A model generated the notes under the pieces. It had not been told where the DNA came from and ran no database searches. It saw nothing but the letters and a program-made list of their open reading frames with translations. Shown here in pieces: positions 5,421 through 6,975 of a DNA stretch of 6,975 nucleotides. Made by a program: the position numbers and the translations under genes. Each line of letters opens with the position of its first letter. The first letter of the stretch is position 1. The DNA comes from Chloroflexota bacterium (GTDB lineage: Bacteria; Chloroflexota; Limnocylindria; Limnocylindrales; CSP1-4): the NCBI GenBank assembly GCA_021786915.1, contig JAJYMP010000296.1, positions 1 to 6,975 of the forward strand. The letters are read 5' to 3'.

Positions 5421-5731
5421 TGATCACCCACGCCGAGCACGCCGAGCACGCCGCTGACCGGCGACCCGCAAGTCGTCCGCGCTGGCTGGTGCCCGCGCTC
5501 GCCGTCGCAACCGGCGCGGCGGTCCTCCTGTACCTCGGGGTCGTTACGCCGTCGTCGCTGCTCTCGATCGGTCTGTTCGGCGGGATGATCGGCATGCACC
5601 TGTTCGGGCACGGGGCACATGGCGGCCACGGCGGTCACGGGACCCATGAACAGGAGCACGACAACGCCTCGCCGGTCGCTCCGGCTGGCGCGGAGCAGGA
5701 CCAGCAGGCGCCGCGCCGCGGCTGCCACTGA
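5420..5731 (+). CDS. DUF2933-like small His-rich membrane protein
   Basis: A 103-residue protein with two membrane helices (about 22-41 and 45-62) and a histidine-rich tail: M-H-L-F-G-H-G-A-H-G-G-H-G-G-H-G-T-H-E-Q-E-H (59-80), with seven His at mostly three-residue spacing, ending G-C-H. The N-terminus is also His-rich (H-A-E-H-A-E-H) because of a nine-base tandem repeat in the DNA. Two helices followed by a Gly-His tail match DUF2933 peptides, which commonly occur in copper and heavy-metal resistance loci. The domain assignment is by resemblance. The His clusters are likely to bind Cu, Zn or similar ions at the membrane surface. ATG 5420 overlaps the Lgt-like stop by one base (TGATG), with GGAGG (5408-5412) seven bases upstream, so the start is secure and coupled. 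The frame upstream is only a shadow of the Lgt gene. Confidence 0.83.
   Translation: MITHAEHAEHAADRRPASRPRWLVPALAVATGAAVLLYLGVVTPSSLLSIGLFGGMIGMHLFGHGAHGGHGGHGTHEQEHDNASPVAPAGAEQDQQAPRRGCH
5429..5452 (+). repeat. Nine-base tandem repeat at the start of the His-rich protein
   Basis: CACGCCGAG occurs at 5429-5437 and 5438-5446, followed by a partial copy at 5447-5452. It encodes repeated His-Ala-Glu and keeps the reading frame, so copy-number change would lengthen the His-rich N-terminus without frameshift. Confidence 0.8.
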
Positions 5732-5748
5732 ACCTGGACCGGGACTGC

Positions 5749-5755
5749 AGGGAGG
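5749..5755 (+). promoter_or_regulatory. Strong ribosome binding site of the methyltransferase-like gene
   Basis: AGGGAGG lies six bases before the ATG at 5762. It fixes the start and suggests good translation. Confidence 0.75.
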
Positions 5756-5761
5756 TTCGCG

Positions 5762-6403
5762 ATGACTGACTTCGGCGGCGGCCTCTGGATCCTCGTCGTC
5801 CTCGACTCCGCGCTGCTGATCGGCTTTTCGGCCACGCTGTTCCGGCCGCAGACGCGCCGCGACTGGCGGGTGATGGGATCGTTCTCGGCGTTTGTGGTGG
5901 CGCTGTTCGCCGAGATGTACGGCTTCCCGCTCACGATCTACGTCCTGTCCGGCTGGCTCGGCACCGCCGTCCCGCAGCTCGGGGCCACGCACGCCGGGGG
6001 CCACCTGCTCAACGACCTGATCGGCTGGGCGGGAGACCCGCACCTGAGCCCGTTCCACCTGTTGAGCTACGTCCTGATGGGCGCGGGGTTCATCCTGCTC
6101 GCCCGATCCTGGCCAGTGCTCTGGCGGGCGCAGAGGGCCGGCGACCTGGCCACGACCGGGCCCTACGGGCAAGTGCGCCACCCCCAGTACGACGGGTTCA
6201 TCCTGCTCATGACCGGCCTGCTCGTGCAATGGCCGACACTGGTCACGCTCGCGATGTTCCCGGCCCTCGCCGTCGCGTACCGGAGGCTCGCGCTGACCGA
6301 GGAACGCGAGATGCGCTCTCAGTTCGGCCTTCGCTACGAGGTCTACTTGGCCGCCACGCCCCGGTTCTTGCCCCGGCTGGTGCGGCGGCGTCCGGCCTCC
6401 TGA
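5762..6403 (+). CDS. Isoprenylcysteine carboxyl methyltransferase (ICMT/PEMT)-family membrane protein
   Basis: A 213-residue integral membrane protein. Hydrophobic segments lie at about 8-27, 38-60, 98-118 and 144-173. The C-terminal half carries the ICMT/PEMT signature: D-L-A-T-T-G-P-Y-G-Q-V-R-H-P-Q-Y (128-143), then a hydrophobic re-entrant region, then L-T-E-E-R-E-M (178-184) and F-G-L-R-Y-E-V-Y (188-195). In this superfamily these residues bind S-adenosylmethionine; members methylate prenyl-cysteine carboxyls, phospholipid head groups or unknown bacterial substrates. Bacteria lack CaaX prenylation in general, so the substrate here is unknown. From memory, homologs with a short His/Asp-containing middle segment (H-A-G-G-H-L-L-N-D, H-L-S-P-F-H-L-L) recur next to DUF2933 genes in metal loci. 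The gene starts 30 bases after the His-rich gene with a strong ribosome binding site and is probably in the same operon. Confidence 0.9.
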   Translation: MTDFGGGLWILVVLDSALLIGFSATLFRPQTRRDWRVMGSFSAFVVALFAEMYGFPLTIYVLSGWLGTAVPQLGATHAGGHLLNDLIGWAGDPHLSPFHLLSYVLMGAGFILLARSWPVLWRAQRAGDLATTGPYGQVRHPQYDGFILLMTGLLVQWPTLVTLAMFPALAVAYRRLALTEEREMRSQFGLRYEVYLAATPRFLPRLVRRRPAS

Positions 6404-6471
6404 CCAGCGCAACCGAGGCTCGTCGCGGCCTTCGCCGGCGCGGGACTGGGACGCTAGCAGGAGTGCGCGCA

Positions 6472-6696
6472 ATGGGTGACCCCGACGTCGACGCGCTCCG
6501 GGACGCAGTCCGCCTCGCGGACCTTCACGCGGCGGCACGCCGCCACGACGCTGCCGACGTCCCCACCGGCGTCCCGCCGCAGGCGCCCCCGCGTCGCCAC
6601 GAGTCGCCTGCCGCCCACGGCGAGCCCGTGCCCGACCCGCCTGGACCACCGTGTCGCCTCGGCACGATCCGCGTGCCGCGTGACCGCCGCTCGTAG
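6472..6696 (+). CDS. Small Pro/Arg/Asp-rich hypothetical protein
   Basis: A 74-residue ORF. Residues 1-30 (M-G-D-P-D-V-D-A-L-R-D-A-V-R-L-A-D-L-H-A-A-A-R-R-H-D) could form an amphipathic helix. The rest is disordered-looking and rich in Pro, Arg and His (P-P-Q-A-P-P-R-R-H). There is no membrane helix. AGGAG (6459-6463) lies eight bases before the ATG, which is the main support. Third positions are GC-rich, but so is the whole region. It follows the methyltransferase-like gene by 68 bases and may end the same transcript. Family and function are unknown. It may be a spurious ORF. Confidence 0.48.
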   Translation: MGDPDVDALRDAVRLADLHAAARRHDAADVPTGVPPQAPPRRHESPAAHGEPVPDPPGPPCRLGTIRVPRDRRS

Positions 6697-6882
6697 CGCC
6701 CTGGCTGGGACCTGCGCGTCTCATCGGCCGCTCACGTGGCTCTCAGGTTCAGCGAGCACGCTTCGAGGCGCGTCGAGCTCGAGCGGGGAAGTCTGCGGTG
6801 GCGTCGTACGATGCGAGCCACCGTCGGCGCCCCGCGCCGCCGGGTCCAGCGGCGCCCGTAGCGCAGGAGGCAGCCAGTCGCC
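6697..6882 (+). promoter_or_regulatory. Leader region of the response regulator with a GC hairpin
   Basis: This region holds a possible -10 box TACGAT (6807-6812) without a good -35, a ten-base palindrome TCGAGCTCGA (6773-6782), and a hairpin in which GCGCCGC (6834-6840) pairs with GCGGCGC (6849-6855) around an eight-base loop. AGGAGG (6865-6870) lies 12 bases before the ATG at 6883, somewhat far. The hairpin ends nine bases before that site. It could be a leader structure or a terminator for the preceding operon, though no T-run follows it. Confidence 0.3.
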
Positions 6883-6975
6883 ATGGCTGACCCCATCCGA
6901 ATCCTGGTCGTCGACGACGACCCGAAGATCAGGACCGTCGTCCGGCGCGGCCTCGCGTACGAGGGGTACCGGGTG
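6883..6975 (+). CDS. OmpR/PhoB-type response regulator, N-terminal fragment (runs off the window)
   Basis: The first 31 residues of a two-component response regulator. R-I-L-V-V-D-D-D-P-K-I-R (6-17) is the receiver-domain first strand with the acidic pocket (Asp11-Asp13) that holds the metal ion for phosphorylation, followed by the first helix and E-G-Y-R-V, the start of the second strand. The phosphoacceptor Asp, the Lys and the DNA-binding output domain lie beyond the window. The sequence is most like OmpR/PhoB-class regulators (MprA-like), but the class is inferred. ATG 6883 follows AGGAGG at 12 bases. It could regulate the envelope genes to its left; a sensor kinase would be expected downstream. 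Confidence 0.92.
   Translation, partial: MADPIRILVVDDDPKIRTVVRRGLAYEGYRV

Noticed and set aside
5590..5650. Gly-His repeats considered as a DNA repeat array or CRISPR-like element
   Set aside because: The periodicity follows codons for Gly-His in the DUF2933-like tail. No spacer-repeat structure exists here or elsewhere in the window.
5228..6724. Minus-strand open frame of almost 500 codons
   Set aside because: It lies opposite Lgt, DUF2933-like and ICMT-like genes with clear motifs and ribosome sites. Its translation is Arg/Gly/Glu-rich and featureless.

Overview
The window is very GC-rich, uses GTG start codons freely and has strongly GC-biased third codon positions. This fits a high-GC bacterium such as an actinobacterium or a Chloroflexota-like lineage, but no rRNA or housekeeping marker settles it. 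The genes look like an accessory cell-envelope cluster for metal (probably copper-type) handling and thiol redox, not core metabolism.

Layout. Positions 1 to about 1420 are gene-poor. They hold two short, uncertain ORFs (225-512 and 515-874; the second resembles DoxX/MauE membrane proteins and may be frameshifted) and apparent out-of-frame coding remnants, including a signal-peptide-like stretch. A membrane-anchored TlpA/ResA-type thioredoxin follows (1422-2018, +). Convergent to it is a two-gene minus-strand operon (3152 down to 2170): a lipoprotein with a conserved DTHS/GGHH-type domain, then a four-helix membrane protein with a CCAHH motif, coupled by a GTGA overlap. Divergent from the lipoprotein is a CBS-pair protein (3247-3849), possibly the tail of a lost intramembrane protease.

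From 3895 to 6403 runs a compact plus-strand series: a small two-helix membrane protein, a cupredoxin with a C-terminal membrane anchor (10-nt overlap), a divergent Lgt-like diacylglyceryl transferase, a DUF2933-like His-rich membrane peptide (1-nt overlap) and an isoprenylcysteine methyltransferase-like membrane enzyme. A small Pro/Arg/Asp-rich ORF (6472-6696) follows, then a leader with a GC hairpin and the start of an OmpR-type response regulator that runs off the window.

How they may work together (inference): the cupredoxin, His-rich peptide and Cys/His membrane protein could bind or pass metal at the membrane. The thioredoxin would keep envelope cysteines reduced, the Lgt-like enzyme could lipidate the local lipoprotein, and the response regulator could control the set. 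No metal-exporting ATPase or sensor kinase is visible; they may lie outside the window. The least described parts are the lipoprotein/CCAHH pair and the cupredoxin/small-membrane-protein pair.
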